Positions 35,239 to 48,658 of a DNA stretch of 64,000 bases are shown piece after piece. This stretch comes from Elymus sibiricus. Its lineage: Eukaryota; Streptophyta; Magnoliopsida; Poales; Poaceae. The translations under genes and the position numbers were made by a program. How positions within the stretch are numbered: position 1 is the stretch's first letter; every line of letters starts with the position of its first letter. The stretch covers positions 450,839,379 through 450,903,378 of the forward strand of contig CM077676.1 of assembly GCA_039707655.1 (NCBI GenBank), read 5' to 3'. The notes beneath the pieces were generated by a model. The model was not told the origin of the DNA. It did not search any database and saw only the letters and a program-made list of their open reading frames with translations.

Positions 35239-38200
35239 ATGAGAGCTGAGAAATGTCTCAACAACTTTGTCCGCTTCATTGCGTTGCTAGAGAGGGTGGG
35301 CAACGGAATCGGCACGCTAGCATTCATCTGGGGAACGGTGGTGGTGCTCGGAGGCTTCTCGACGTACCTGGCCAATGATTTCTGGGTCTCCACTGTGATC
35401 GTCTTCATGGAGGGTTTCAGGTACGCTCCCTTCCAATTCCTTCATGGGAGAGTGTTTTCCTAGAGTACGTTGTTGAATGTGTTCAAGATTTGTGCATCCG
35501 AATTTTAGTGATATACGATGAAACATTAAGATACATTCCGAAACAAGAAGAACCTGGTGAACTAGATAAAAATCCAACGAAAACGAGTGCATTCTTATTT
35601 TATCGGTATACAAGGAAACACCATGATACACTTTCAAACAAGAAAAGACCAAATAAAGCATTACGTAACACTTGCAAATAAACAAACTTCACAAAAACCA
35701 GAAAAATATCCTAGTAAGGACGGGCGATCAATGTATGCTATACAGAGTAATTATCCTAGAACCACCACAATTGTGGTCGAAATCGTGGCAAACCATCGCT
35801 CTTGGTTTTTTTAGCAAAAAATAAAATAAACGGCTCACGGGTAAGCATGTGTTGAGCAAATAGCACTGATCGGTCTATAAGCATGTGTTGAAACTCGTTC
35901 TGATGGGTGGGGCCCACCCGTCAAGCTAACGTGGCACATGGTAACTTTTGGTGTTATCTTGCTAACGTACCAACAAAGGTGTCTAGTGAAAGCTAAGGGA
36001 TGTAGATTTGCTCAGCAACCTCGTTAACTTTTGGTGTTGTCTTGCTATCTGCTATGATTGTTTGTCTTCGGTTGATCTATCTCTGTACGGGGCCTGAGTC
36101 TAGATGTGTTTTCTCTGTCAACTCCCACCACTCTATCCCATTTGTTCAAGTCATCAGTTCTAGATGACTTTTTTGCTCACCTTGTGGCCCTATTCTATTC
36201 AAAACGTCGGTATGCTTAGCGCATGGTATTAGTACGCCTATTTTTCCATCCATATTCATACTCTCATTTTTTGCATATATATGCATATTGTTTACTACTC
36301 ATCTTTGACATGTTTCAGGGCGTTTAGCCGGCAAAGCAGATCGGATGACCAGTTTTTATTCAAGACTACAAGAGGCATCAAGCTCAAAAGGATGGAGCTT
36401 GGCAGTGGAATTCTGTATTATATGAATGCAGCAATGATGACGGCTTGCATGTGGCTTCTGACTGACAGTATCATTGACGCAGTCATCATACTTGATGGGT
36501 TCCCAGGCTTTGAAATATTTATGTTACTGGTCTTACTAGTGATAATACACGAGTTGGGGTTTTACACACTTATTGGATACATGAGCAGCAAGGAAAGCCA
36601 CACACTGTTGCAACTTTGTCCTGGGGCCACTCTCCTAATAACTGGGCTTTCACTCTACTATACAAAATTCGTTGGTCAATATGACTGGGTCGATTACTCA
36701 TTTATTCCTCTATGGTTCAGCATCTACATATTAGCAAGGTTTGGATCACCCGGAGATAATTGTCCATCTCACGGCAAAGTTAAAGTAGCAGCACGACTAT
36801 TGCGTGTCGCATGTATTGTTGCAGTAATTTGTGGAATGGCACATTGGTTTCAGTATATTCCACATTGGTTTCAGTATATTCCCTTGTTGATGATGTTTGT
36901 ATCATCGGGGCTAGGCAACCTACAAACTCCAATGGCTCTGGCACGGATCCTGCTCTCGGCCGTGTGGCTCTTCTTAAATCCGATTGAAGTTGTTGGCGCT
37001 CCAAACGAAAACATCAAGTTAGCAGTGAAGTTCTTGTACATAATGGTGATGTGCCAAGGGATACTATATTTGGCGGCATGCATGCTGGAGTCATTGTCCT
37101 TCTTGTTTCGGAGATCACTAGCCCTTGACTGTGATCTCGTAGATAAGTCAGGGATGAAATCCATCAATCTCTACTATGAACAAGCGTATGACACCTTCTT
37201 GGAAGAAAATCTGTTTGATACTACAAAGAAGATGGGTCTTGTGACCTTTGCTGTGGACTCCCTGAACCCCGAAGCCTCACGGGACAAGAAGCATGCTGCT
37301 GTTAGAATCTTGGACTCCTTTCTGCAGAAGCACAAGACCTCCAGCAGCCACACAGAGCTTATCTCTCGAATCACAACCTCCACCAAAGCGGTGACCACCT
37401 TAATCAACATGTTGGGATGGACAGTCACTGAAGATGCCGATATGAGGCTATTCGCTGCAAAGGTCATCGCTCATATTTCTCCATATCTACAGATCCTTGG
37501 GTTTCCTGGAGCCATGCAGAAGGTATCTTCACTTCTTGATGGCCATGCTGAACCAATGACACAGGAAATCTCTGCCCAGCTTCTGGATGACTTTGGAAGT
37601 AATGCAGATGATCAACAAATAAGCGATGGTGCAAGTTCTACCATGAACGGAAGCAGAAGGGACATTGTTGATAGACAACAAACTAGAAATGGTACAAGTA
37701 ATTCACAGTTGGACATTGAGGAAGGGAGAGCACCAGGAGTGCAAGGTTGCTCCTTGGTTTGTAAATTCTTTCTTCCTCTAATGGAGTGGAAGCGTACATT
37801 CAAGCAGCATTTTAAGGATCTACAGTCAATTCCACACGAGGACTCAAAGGACAAGGACACACTCCCTGCACTGGGCATGCAAATCCTTGAAGGCCTTGCT
37901 CATGATCTCCACAACTGCGAAGAAATCAGTAGAGCAAAGGAGCTCCTCCCCAAAATCATAGGGTTCATAAGCTGCATGCCTGGCAAAAAAGCAACACAGC
38001 AGGGAGAGATCACCACTTCATCATTGATATTAGTCGAAAAGTTTGCAAGCGTCAAGGGGGAAATTGGCATGACACTCCAAAAAGAGCTTTCTGGGAATCT
38101 CATGTTGATTAGCAACCTCACCGAGATCTTAGAGTTTGAGGGCAGCTCCAGCTACCCGGAGCAATCGAGGCTGGCGATGCATATCATTGCCAAGATCGCC

Positions 38201-39377
38201 ACTCATAAGAAAACAAGGTTGAAGATTGGAACAATCCAAGTTATCATTGGCAAGCTGGTGCAAGGATTTATTGGAGAAGATGAATCGTCAAAACCATTGC
38301 GAGCTGAGGCAGGGGAAGCACTCACGACGTTGGCAATGGAGTGCCCTGCAAACTGCTATGCAATGTTGAACAAAACAAATTGCGAGTTTATCGGGGATCT
38401 GGCCAGCAAGCTTCAACGTGATCAGCACATCTACCAAGCAGCGAGTCTACTTCACAGTCTGTGTGAAAACTGCAGGCAATTAGTTCTGAGCCATCAAGGC
38501 TCAAAGGATTGGTTGTTGTCTATCTTAACAGTGGTGAGTCATCTTAACTAATAAGCACTTTTAAGTTCTTTTTACATCACACCACATGTTTTGCCTTTTG
38601 GTTTGGTAATACATATTTTTTCATGCATTGTAAAAAAATATAGTTACTTCCAAATTTCTTACAAATAATTATTCCGTCCATTCACAAATATAAGATGTTC
38701 TAACTTTTTTTCTGAATCAGATGTATATAGACACGTTTTAGTGTGTTTGTTCACTCATTTCAGTCTGTATGTAGTCCATATTGAAATATCCAAAACATCT
38801 TATATTTGTAAACGGAGATAGTAGTTCCTTCCAGAGTTGTCCCTCTTATATTTGTCCATAAAAATGACATACCAAAACTATAGGCACCAGAGGGCTTTTA
38901 GTAATAGCTAATATAAACTAACCATAACCCGAAAAAAAACTTATACGTGACCTGACATTTTTAGTGCACCCGTATATGCAGGTCTTGGGAAGAATAGTAG
39001 ATGCAGAGGGCAAGCAGATGAAGGCCCTAATCGGCCTGGCTTCACAAATCTGCAGTATCATTTCTGGAGGTATTGATCCTATTATGGAGTCGTTTCCGAA
39101 TGACAAGGAACTTGTTAAGAAACTAGTGGGTGAACTTAATGCCCACAAGAAACCGAGTCCTGATGAATTCTCAGATATGAGAAGGTGGCTAATTGAACTC
39201 ACAGTATCCATCGTGGAATCTTGCCCTCGCTACGCACTCATCTTCAGGCAACATAGGATGGTGGAAGCGCTGTCAAAGGTGGAACAGTACATGGGTTTGG
39301 CGTTTTCAGAGGAGGCCGAAGCTCTGCCAGCCATGGTGGCCAGAGCAAAGGAGCTGATCGGTGCCAATACGCCATGA
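35239..39377 (+). CDS. Multi-pass membrane protein with armadillo-like C-terminal region (BLE2-like family)
   Basis: Three exons join in phase: 35239-35420, 36319-38533 and 38982-39377, giving about 930 codons. Donors are CAG|GTACGC and GTG|GTGAGT; acceptors are TTTCAG and ATGCAG. Exon 1 starts MRAEKCLNNFVRFIALLERV and has one membrane segment. Exon 2 first adds about seven hydrophobic segments (residues about 85-330, for example IFMLLVLLVIIHELGFYTLI and LAVKFLYIMVMCQGILYLAA). A soluble part follows from residue 335: the YYEQAYDTFLEENLFDTTKK motif, repeated leucine-rich helices consistent with ARM/HEAT folding, and a polar linker near residues 490-540. Exon 3 completes the helical region (GRIVDAEGKQMKALIGLASQ) and ends KELIGANTP. 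I recognise a family that is multi-copy in grasses and often annotated BLE2-like; its biochemical role is not known to me. All frames are open and splice sites canonical, so it is probably functional. An exact 21-base tandem duplication (36840-36881) repeats HWFQYIP. Confidence 0.85.
38667..38823. mobile_element. Stowaway-type MITE in intron 2
   Basis: The left arm ATTCCGTCC.TTCACAAATATAAGATGTT is mirrored by the right arm AACATCTTATATTTGTAAACGGAG, with TA at the outer edges. About 156 bases, no coding. This is the grass Stowaway (Tc1/Mariner-derived) layout. It lies wholly within the 38534-38981 intron. Confidence 0.8.
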
Positions 39378-40640
39378 GTTTGACATAGACATCGTGAATA
39401 AGTGCCATCATGGTGGAGGTTGGTCAGTATCCATCCGTTGTTGTCTGCAGGCACAGGCCGGCTATTTTCTTGTGACCAGCAGTATGTACTTGATGCCCCT
39501 CTGTGGCATGGACCAACTTCTTTTGATGTTTCAAATATTTACTTACGCCTCTGGGCTACCAACGAAATTCGGCTTCTCTGCTTTTGATAGCAATTGCCTC
39601 TGTGGTTGTTAGCGATAGGTGGCAACACACACATGCGTACAAATTCTGTATGTCTGGTTGCATCAGACCTGCAAGCATGAATGCACACATATGATTGAGT
39701 AACAAGACATATTGGAATCTTACTGGTTTTGTCTGCCCATAAAATTTTCATTTCACCATGTTGGGTATATATATAGGGGCAGTGTTGCAGGTTCACAGGT
39801 GATGGTTTCTAGCATGTAGGACAGTAGGAGTCATACTATCTGGCAGCTTTGAGGTGGTCAGGACAAGGGCCGTAATCGCCAAGGTGTTCTTCAGAGAAGA
39901 TTTGGTAACCCATCTGTTCTTTGACCTTTTATGCTACTTAATCATGCTGCAATTCACTAATTTCTGTAGTCAACTAAATAACAGCAGACAACTGAGCGTT
40001 GCCCAGTGCCCACGATGGTGCAAATGGTGTACCCCTTGGTTGTACTGGCCTTGGGGGCATAACCGACTGCTCCTATCTTCGGATGTCAATGGGACAACAA
40101 ATGGTGTGTATAGAAATTAATTTACTGCACTTGGCATTGGCATCGGAACATCATAGACCTGCAAGCCCTGGTTATTACCAAATGAGAGCGATGCAGCTCA
40201 GCTGAAGAGTATTTTGAAGTTCATGCATCACCGGAATAATTTGGTGCATTGCCCAAGTCCCTGGTACAGGCACATCAGTTTCAGTAACAGTCAGTTTGTA
40301 GATGTTCTCTTGTCTAGAGAAACATTCCGGTATCCTAAACTGCTCTGATACAACAAATTAAATATACTAGTACCATTTAGGTTTCAGTTTAGATATATGA
40401 AGAGCTAGGCTGAATCAAAGTTTAGATATATGAAGAAATCACTTGGATTTCAGGCTTCTGAACCAGAAGTACTCGGATTGCATTTCACATGGTTATGTAT
40501 GAATTGTGGCTGCAGCATCGATCATGTGAACAAGCCACTGACGCAAGGTCATGCCCAGATGATTTACCCAAAAAAAAACTGAGTATTGATCAACCTCAAT
40601 AGAGGGCGTCGCCACATGCATGTAGCCTGAAGCTTACCCT
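39378..40640. other. 3' flank of the membrane-ARM gene
   Basis: This is probably 3' UTR followed by intergenic DNA. No coding frame has family-like content. A short direct repeat, AGTTTAGATATATGAAGA, occurs at about 40387 and 40420. Confidence 0.5.
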
Positions 40641-42192
40641 TTGTGCTTTGCTAATTGCTATCAAGAACGTTTGGCATCGGCCGTTCCACGGAGACGTCCA
40701 CAGCCGGTGAATTTAAGGACGGCCACGGTGACGTGCTGCACCACCAGATCTGGACCAAAGGATCTCGTCGGCTCCTTTCTCCCGACGGATCTGCAACACC
40801 GGTGGTGCCAGAACGCGAGCTCGCCGCCGTCGGAGTGCGCGGCGACGACAACAACACCGGTGGCCTGGCGAGAGAGAGAAAGCGGGGGCGAACCGGCGGC
40901 AAAAAGGAAAAATATGGGAGCCACTAGGCCGCACATGGCACATCCGCAAGGCGTAGGATCAAATTCCGTTTTTGTTATGGAAAATGCTTAAATAAAGCAA
41001 CATCCGTACAAAGTGCCGAACGATACAAGATGGTGAGGTAGCCCTCTTACAAAGCCGATCCTGAGTTATCCGGCACACGTAGAACGCACACGACTACGCT
41101 ACCAGCAACGAGCACCGGACAAACTAAACACCCCCACGCTACGCCTTAGCACACCTAAAACTCCACGACAGCGCCCCCAACAGGGAATACGGCACAGAGC
41201 GTCGCCGCTGCTGAGTCGACGCCGGACAAAGGTCTTCACCCGGAGCCCTGACACGGAGAGAAGAACCACAACGACGTCTTCAAGAAAAGTGCGGCACCCA
41301 CGGGTGTCGCCGTCGGCGGCGCCAAGGCACGGAGCTTTCGCTCAGCAACTCACCCATGCCACCATGAGGCCGCTAGGAGGAGCACGACGATGTCAGATCC
41401 CCAGATCCGGATCAGGACGTCGCCCCTCCGAGCTACCCGCCGCAACACCTCCCGTTGCCCACACAACCCGGGAGGAGAGCCACCACCACCGCAATGATGC
41501 CCACCAAAGAGAAACCATGCGGACCGCCATCCAGGGCCACCGCCCCGGCATCCCTGTCGCGAGATACCATAGGCCGCTCACATCACGCCGCACACAACCA
41601 CTGTAGGAAGAGGGACGACACTCCATCTACTCCTAGTCCGGCATCAGTCCCCGAGTCTGGGTAGGCGCCTCCACCGTAGGAGCCACCCACACCTGTGTCC
41701 CGAGCCAATACCTGGTGGACTGGGGGGACACAACTCTGGGACTGCCGCCGGCCGCCGGCGAGCCAGCCTTGAACCCATGGCCAAGCGAGCTCACACGACG
41801 CCATGTCCGTGGTCACCAGCGCCGATCCGCGCACTGATGCAACGGTATCCCGACCACCAACAAGCACTGTACCTGCCAAGGGAGCACGAGCACCACCCGC
41901 GAGCACATCCCGAGCCTAGCTCAACCACTCCTACCCGAAGCACATGCTCCGATCCGCCCCGGGCCCCGATCTGACCCGCCCGAGCACGAACCCTAGATCT
42001 GGACCTTCCCCGTCAAGTGTGCAGCCGGCACCACCGGCGCACGCCGAGCCCCGCGCACCGTCAGTACAGACCCAAGATAAGGAACTTCCAATAGAGCCGT
42101 AACCACAACCACACACCCAGTCCTCACGCACCACGGGCAGAGCCCCACGCCGCCGCCAAGCTGCCCAGGCGCTGCCGCCGAGCCAGCCCAGG
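40641..42192. other. GC-rich unassigned region
   Basis: The composition shifts to high GC with open frames on both strands (for example 40641-40991, 41289-41606 and 41583-41906). None has a recognisable motif, and the frames owe their length to lack of stop codons in GC-rich DNA. The GTTATGGAAAATGCTTAAATAAAGC block at about 40975 reads on the minus strand like a transcript end, which would fit a LINE 3' UTR, but this is only an impression. Confidence 0.35.
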
Positions 42193-43738
42193 TGAAAGGA
42201 TCGATATAGTTGACTAGAGAGGGGGGGGGTGAATAGGCAACTACCAAATTTTAGCTCTTTTAATCAAATTAGGGTTAGCAACAAAATAGGTTGTCTAGAT
42301 ATGCAACTAGGTGGACAACCTATATGACAAGCACAACAACAAGCTCACAAGCAAGCACAAGATACAAACACAATATAAGCTTGCACAAAGTAAAGGTAAG
42401 AAGTAACCACAAGTGGAGTCGATGGAGACGAGGATGTGTTACCGAAATTCCCTCCCTTTAGGGGGAGATACGTCTCTGTTGAAGCAGTGTGGAGGCACAA
42501 TGCTCCCCAAGAAGCCACTAGGGCCACTGTATTCTCCTCACGCCCTCGCACAATGCAAGATGCCGTGATTCCACTAGTGGTGCCATTGAAAGCGGCGACC
42601 GAACCTTTAAAAACAAGGTTGGGGCTCTCTCCACAACTTAATTGGAGGCTCCCAACACCACCACGAAGCTTCACCACAATGAAATATGGCTCCGAGGTGA
42701 CCTCTTCCATCTAGGGTGCCTAAACACCCAAGAGTAACAAGATCCACGAAGGATTAGTGGGGGGAATCAAATATCTCTTGCTGGAAGTGTAGATCGAGGC
42801 CCTCTCCTCCAAACCCTAGAAGATCAACAAGTTTTGATGGCTAGGGAGAGAGATCGGGTGAAAATGGAGCTTAGGGCAACAATGGAGCTTGGGGGGATAA
42901 GAGGTAAGTCTTCTTGGGGAAGAAGACCCCTTATATATAGTGGGGGGAAATCCAACCGTTTTCTGCCCACATCCCGCACATAAGTGGTACTACCGCTCCG
43001 GAGAGCGGTACTACTGCTTAGTGCGGTAGTTCGAGCCGTTGCCTGCGAGTACATGAATACAGGAGCGGTAGTGCCGCCAGAGCGATACTACCGTCCTCAC
43101 TAGCGGTACTACCGCTAAGTGTCTCAGGTCACAGTGAACCAACAGTAGTAGATGGTCGCCAGAGCAGAAGTACCGCAACAAGCGGTACTACCGGATAACA
43201 TCCGCTCTACTACCGTGAGAGGGGACAAGGGCAACAGAAGCACATAAATAAGTGGAAGTGTGTGCGGTAGTAGAAAGCGGAAGTACCGCTCAAGCGGTAC
43301 TACCGCCCTACTACCGCTAATTCCTCCAGGCTAGAGAGAGTCTGCGGTAGTGGGGTAGTACTAGCGCAGTAGTACCGCGGTACTACCACTTCACAGGGCG
43401 ATACTACCGCTTGGGTGCTTCAAGAAAGCCCAAGAACAAAACAGCAGGAACTCCAAAGTTGCGGGAAGGGTATCTGGGTGCATATGGGTATGTGTACGTG
43501 TTGATTCCACCCAAACCTTTCCAAAGCGGACCCCCTCTTAATAGTACGGTTTTCCTATGACTCAAATCCACCGAAAAACAAACGCCGGAAAAACTGTCTT
43601 CACTCTCTCTTTCACCGAGGAGAATAAACCATCTTGTGCCACGTAATAGAATATCTGAAATGCTCTATGCACACGGTTAGTCCGCAAATAGCATTGTCAT
43701 CAATCACCAAAACTAATAGAGAGAAATATGCCCTAACA
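42193..43738 (-). repeat. 3' LTR of the SIRE/Maximus-like Copia
   Basis: It begins TGAAAGGATCGATATAGTTG and ends CCCTAACA on the plus strand. The minus-strand PPT AAAAAGGGGGAGAT abuts the end at 43739, proving it is the 3' LTR. The flanking CCAGG (42188-42192) should be the site duplication; the other copy is outside the window. Confidence 0.85.
42970..43415. repeat. AGCGGTAGTACCGC palindromic array in the LTR
   Basis: Copies and variants of GCGGTA(G/C)TACCGC, in part joined head to tail, recur more than a dozen times. Each core is a near-perfect inverted repeat able to form a hairpin. A second array of the same motif lies in the internal domain at 61620-62290. Confidence 0.85.
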
Positions 43739-43753
43739 ATCTCCCCCTTTTTG
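43739..43753 (-). other. Polypurine tract of the SIRE/Maximus-like Copia
   Basis: The minus strand reads AAAAAGGGGGAGAT immediately before the LTR TG. It is the expected plus-strand primer. Confidence 0.85.
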
Positions 43754-44038
43754 GTGGATTGATGACAACACGGGATTTGCACAAACGATATCAAGGAATA
43801 ATATGCAAACCAACTATCTACAAAATATAGACGGGCTCAACTAGATGTGTGCACTATTTTAGATATGCTTTTGGAATGTAAAGCACACACACTAGGATCA
43901 ATACTCCCTCCTGTATTTTATAGACGAGGCTATACTTGCAACAAACATAATATTAACACTAAGCATGGTTGCAAGTATGAGCATGTGAGCATGAAGATAA
44001 AGGAAACAATATAAGCATAGCATCACACACAATAAGAC

Positions 44039-44813
44039 TGATGTCTACTACGCAACTTTATTCTTGTAGACTCTGTTGGGCTTCCAAGCGCAGAGTTTTG
44101 TAGGACAGCGGCAAATTTCCCTCAAGTGGATGACCTAAGGTTTATCAATCCATGGGAGGTGTAGGATGAAGATGGTCTCTCTCAAACAACCCTGCAATCA
44201 AATACAAGAAATCTCTTGTGTCCCCAACACACCCAATACAGTTGTCAATTGTATAGGTGCACTAGTTCGGCGAAGAGATGGTGATACAAGTGTAATATGG
44301 ATAGTAGATATAGATTTTTATAATCTGAATAAATAAAAACAGCAAGGTAACAATTAGCAAACAACAAGCAAAACGGTATATCAATGCTTAGAAACAAGGC
44401 CTAGGGTTCATACTTTCACTAGTGCAATCTCTCAACAGTGCTAACATAATTGAATCATATAACAATCCCTCAACGTGCGACAAAGAATCACTCCAAAGTT
44501 CCTATCAGAGAAAGTAGGACGAAAACGTGTATCAACCTCTATGCATAAATTATCCTAATGTCACCACGGGAATTCGCAAGTTGATTACCAAAACATATAT
44601 CAAGTGACTCAATAGAATACCCCATTGTCACCACGGGTATCCACATGCAAGTCATACATTAAGTGATCTCAAATCCAAATATTCAATCCGATAACAATGA
44701 AACCTCAAAGAGCAAAACTCAATTCATCACAATAAGATAGAGAGGGAAGAACACCATATGATTCATCTATATTAACAATGCTCATGGTACATCAAGATCG
44801 TGCCCTATCAAAA

Positions 44814-44855
<42 letters not shown>

Positions 44856-45438
44856 AAACACATAGCTACTGGTACATACCCTCAGCCCCGGGGGTGAACT
44901 ACTCCCTCCTTGTCATGGAGGCAGCGGGCATGATGAAGATGGCCTCCGGTGATGACTTCCACCCTCTGACAGGGTGCCGGAACAGGGCTCCGATTGAGAT
45001 CGCTTCGGGACAGAGGCTTGCGGCGGCGGAAAAACTCATCTAAGTTAACTTTCGGGGGTTTCCTAGTTTATAAGAATTTTTAGCATTGGATTCACGCCAG
45101 GAGGAATCCCAAGGGACCCACAAGCTCAGGTGGCGCCCCCCTAGGGGGGGCGCTAGGTGAGCTTATGGCCCCCCTGGACTTCGTCTGGTTCTTCCCCGAT
45201 GCTTCGTAGGTCTCTTTTTGTCCATAAAAAATCACCATAATTTTTTATTGCATTTGGACTTCGTTTGGTATGGTTTTCTATGAAACATAGAAATAGCCAA
45301 AAAACAAGAACTGGCACTGGGCACTAAGTTAATAGGTTAGTCCATAAAAATCGTATAAAAGTGCACCAACACCATATAAAATTGTTGTAAACATGGTATG
45401 AATACTTCATAAATTATAGATACGTTGGAGACGTATCA
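44039..45438 (-). repeat. Element D 3' LTR
   Basis: It begins TGATGTCTACTACGC and ends GACGTATCA. It has a TATA-like TTATAAAC on the minus strand near 45066-45073. It contains a long GA microsatellite (44818-44852). Confidence 0.92.
44818..44852. repeat. (GA)n microsatellite
   Basis: About 17 GA units lie in the left LTR of D. The same locus in the right LTR (50508-50525) has about 8, so the difference arose after insertion. Confidence 0.95.
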
Positions 45439-47194
45439 GCATCCCCAAGCTTAATTGTTGCTCGTCTTCGAGTAGGTAAATGATAAAAGAAATAATTTAT
45501 GAAGTGTGAATGCTAGCATAGTGCACAAATTTGATCAATGATAATTTCAATCACTTTTCCTAGCATCATTATATATAATAAACAGCAGCTCATTTCTCAT
45601 AAAACTTCTCATGATCAAGTAGCAAGTTATTCACATGTTATGGTTTAAACAATGCACTCTCTTGAAACTTAACAACCTATGTTCGTAGTCACCACACAAT
45701 TACAATTCAATTATTCTCAGAAAGGTCTAAGTAAGAGCTCCACATACTCAATTATCATATAGTCTTCTATGATTGCTAGTACTCAAAGCATATTTTTAGA
45801 ACAAACTACATCCATCAGGCACAGAGGAAGATAGGGGCTTAATGTTTGGCCTCCCAACGTACTTATCATAGAGATAATTGTCAACAATAATAATTCATGA
45901 TCAAATATATTTGCCTGGATATATGTGTATGGATCTTTCCCCACCACACGATGCTTGCCAAGTGGATAATAATTGAGGTTGGAATAGGAAGTTGACTCGG
46001 CATGAAAAGTAAATAGATAGGCCCTTTGCAGAGGGAAGCAGGGATTTGCTAATGTGCCAGAGCTCATTGCTTAAAACAGAGATAATTTCATTTGAGAGGT
46101 GTACTTTTCCCGTCAACGGTTTAACGACAAAGTTTTCAACATCTTCCATGCTAAACACATTAATGGCGATTCCCATGCAAAAAGTTTTACTCCCCCTCCA
46201 CCATACTAACACAAACCATGGCTAGCCGAATCCACGGGTGCCTGCCAACTTTCAACTTTCCAGGGGGAGTATTTTCATAAATAATTCAGGACTAGGCATC
46301 CTTATTACCAGCCTCCCTCAAATTTGACAAGTGAATAAACACTCGTTGGTGAGTAAAACACACTTAGCATGGAAGATATTGACTACCCCATCGCTCCATG
46401 AGCAGTACGGGTACACAAAACAGATGTTCATTAAAGGTTTTAGAGATGGCACATGCAAATTTACTTGGAATGGTGGTGAAATACCATCTATAGGTAGGTA
46501 TGGTGGACACTCATGGAAGAAAGTTGGCTCAAGGATTTTGGACGCACAAGCAGTATTCCCGCTTAGTCCAGAAATTTTTGGCTAGCAAAGATTATAAACA
46601 AGCACCACACATTGGAGGATCCATAACAATATAACTTCTATACAAATATACCCAATCATAACTCATTACGTTGTCTTCCTTGTCCAATATCAATTTATTT
46701 GATCAAGTTTCAAAATAATTAATGGGTATTCACAATCATAAAAGATGTCCAAGATAATATATTTGTATGTGAAATTTCTCTTCCTTATACTAATCTTTCA
46801 TGAATTGCTTGTATGACCAATATTGTGATTGTCAAATTTTTAATAGATTTTACTTTCTGAACCCAATGTGAAACTATTACTAAGCATATGGAACATGTAT
46901 AATTTCAGATTTATGATATTCAATTCATTCAACAATTTACTCTTAGGATATAAGTGAAGCACAAGAGTGAATTACAAACTACTCCAAAAGATATAAGTGA
47001 AGAACAAAGAGTAGTTAATCAATTAAGGTGCTATATAAAGATCCTCTCCAAATCAAAATTTTAGATCCAAGGATTATATCAAACAGCAAACAAAACAAAA
47101 ATAAAAGGACACTCCAAGAATAGCACATATCATGTGAACAAATAAAAAATTAGGCTCAACCGAGACTAACCGATAGTTGTTGATGAAGAGAGGT

Positions 47195-48015
47195 GGGATG
47201 CCTACCGGGGCATCCCCAAGCTTACATGCTTGAGACTTCTTGGAATATTAACTTTGGGAGCCTTGGGCATCCCCAAGCTTGAGCTCTTGTGTCTCCTTAA
47301 TTCCTCTTATATCATAGTTTTCCCTAAGTCTTAAAAACTTCATCCACACAAAACTCAACAAGAACTCGTGAGATAAGTTAGTATAAATAAATTCAAAATC
47401 TTAACATTCTCTACTGTAGGAAATTACTAAAATTATAATTAAACATTGCATACTAAATGTCTCTTCATAGTTAATACTCCTATCCATTAATAGAAACATT
47501 AAACAAGCAAACATGTGCAAACAATGCAAATATAACGGTAAGCTGCCTAAACAGAATAGTCTGTACGGGATGAATAAAAATTCATACTTATTTAACTCCA
47601 AAAATTCTGAAAAATTACCACGTGACAGAGAACTCATGCATACTTACTGTGTAAAAATTTCAAGATTTAATCATGTTCTGACTATTCAGGAATATTCAGG
47701 ACATAACAGAAAACTTTCTGTTTTCAAACAGCAACTCATAAACTTGCAAACTGAGCATGGTAAAGGCTATACTTGACACTTCTTATTGAAATACAAAGCA
47801 TGATTATTAATAACAGCAAGAAAATACCAAATAAAATCAAATGACGCTCCAAGCAAAATCCATATTATGTGAAGAATTAAAATATAGTTCCGAGTGAGGT
47901 ATACCGATAGTGTTGAAGTTGAAAGAGGGGATGCCATCCGGGCCATCCCCAAGCTTCGACGCTTGAGTCTTCCTTGAATATTACCTTGGGGTGCCTTGGG
48001 CACCCCCAATCTTAG
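47195..48015 (-). repeat. Internal copies of the PPT-like motif in element D
   Basis: GCATCCCCAAGCTTA or near versions occur at about 47210-47224, 47267-47280, 47944-47956 and (CACCCCCAATCTTAG) 48001-48015. They come in two pairs, each pair separated by a GCTTGAG(A/T)CTTC.TTG segment. The pairing is the same as in element B, so the block has been duplicated in D. Confidence 0.75.
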
Positions 48016-48658
48016 GGTCTTGCCGCTCCTTATTCTCCTCATATCGGTATCTCACCCAAAACTTGAAAACTTCAATCACATAAAACTTAACGGAACTTCG
48101 TGAGATGCGTTAGTATAATAAAAATAAATCATCCACTTAGGTACTATAAAGACAAGATTCATAATTGTTCCCACATAATTCCTACTGTATTCTATCATTT
48201 CCACAATTTATATCCGACAATATAAGCTATGGAAACACTAAAACAAGCAAACTATGCAATAAAAACAGAATCTGTCAAAAACAGAACAGTCTGTAAACGA
48301 CGAATTATTATTCATACTTATGTAACTCCAAAAATTCTGAACAATTAGGAAAACATAAAAAAAATTATACCAATACCATGTAAAAAATTCAGCAATTGAT
48401 CACATTCCCGTACAGAATTAAAATTCCAGCATTGGGCGCAAAAGTTTCTGTTTCTGCACAGCATCAATTCCACAATCATCCAAATCATCCTAAAGGCTTT
48501 ACTTGGCACATTATTGAAATAAAAGACACAAAACATGATTACTACAGTAGCTTAATCATGTGAACACACAGAAACAGTAGGGATAATTATTGGGTTGTCT
48601 CCCAACAAGCGCTTTTCTTTAATGCCTTTTTAGGTAGGCATGATGATTTTAATGATGG

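Noticed and set aside
39964..40210. Possible further exon downstream of the membrane-ARM gene
   Set aside because: Short frames without family similarity; exon 3 already ends with the family's usual C-terminus and a stop.
40641..42250. Several overlapping frames of 60-120 codons on both strands
   Set aside because: High GC content lowers stop frequency; no frame has a recognisable motif or splice structure and both strands are equally open.
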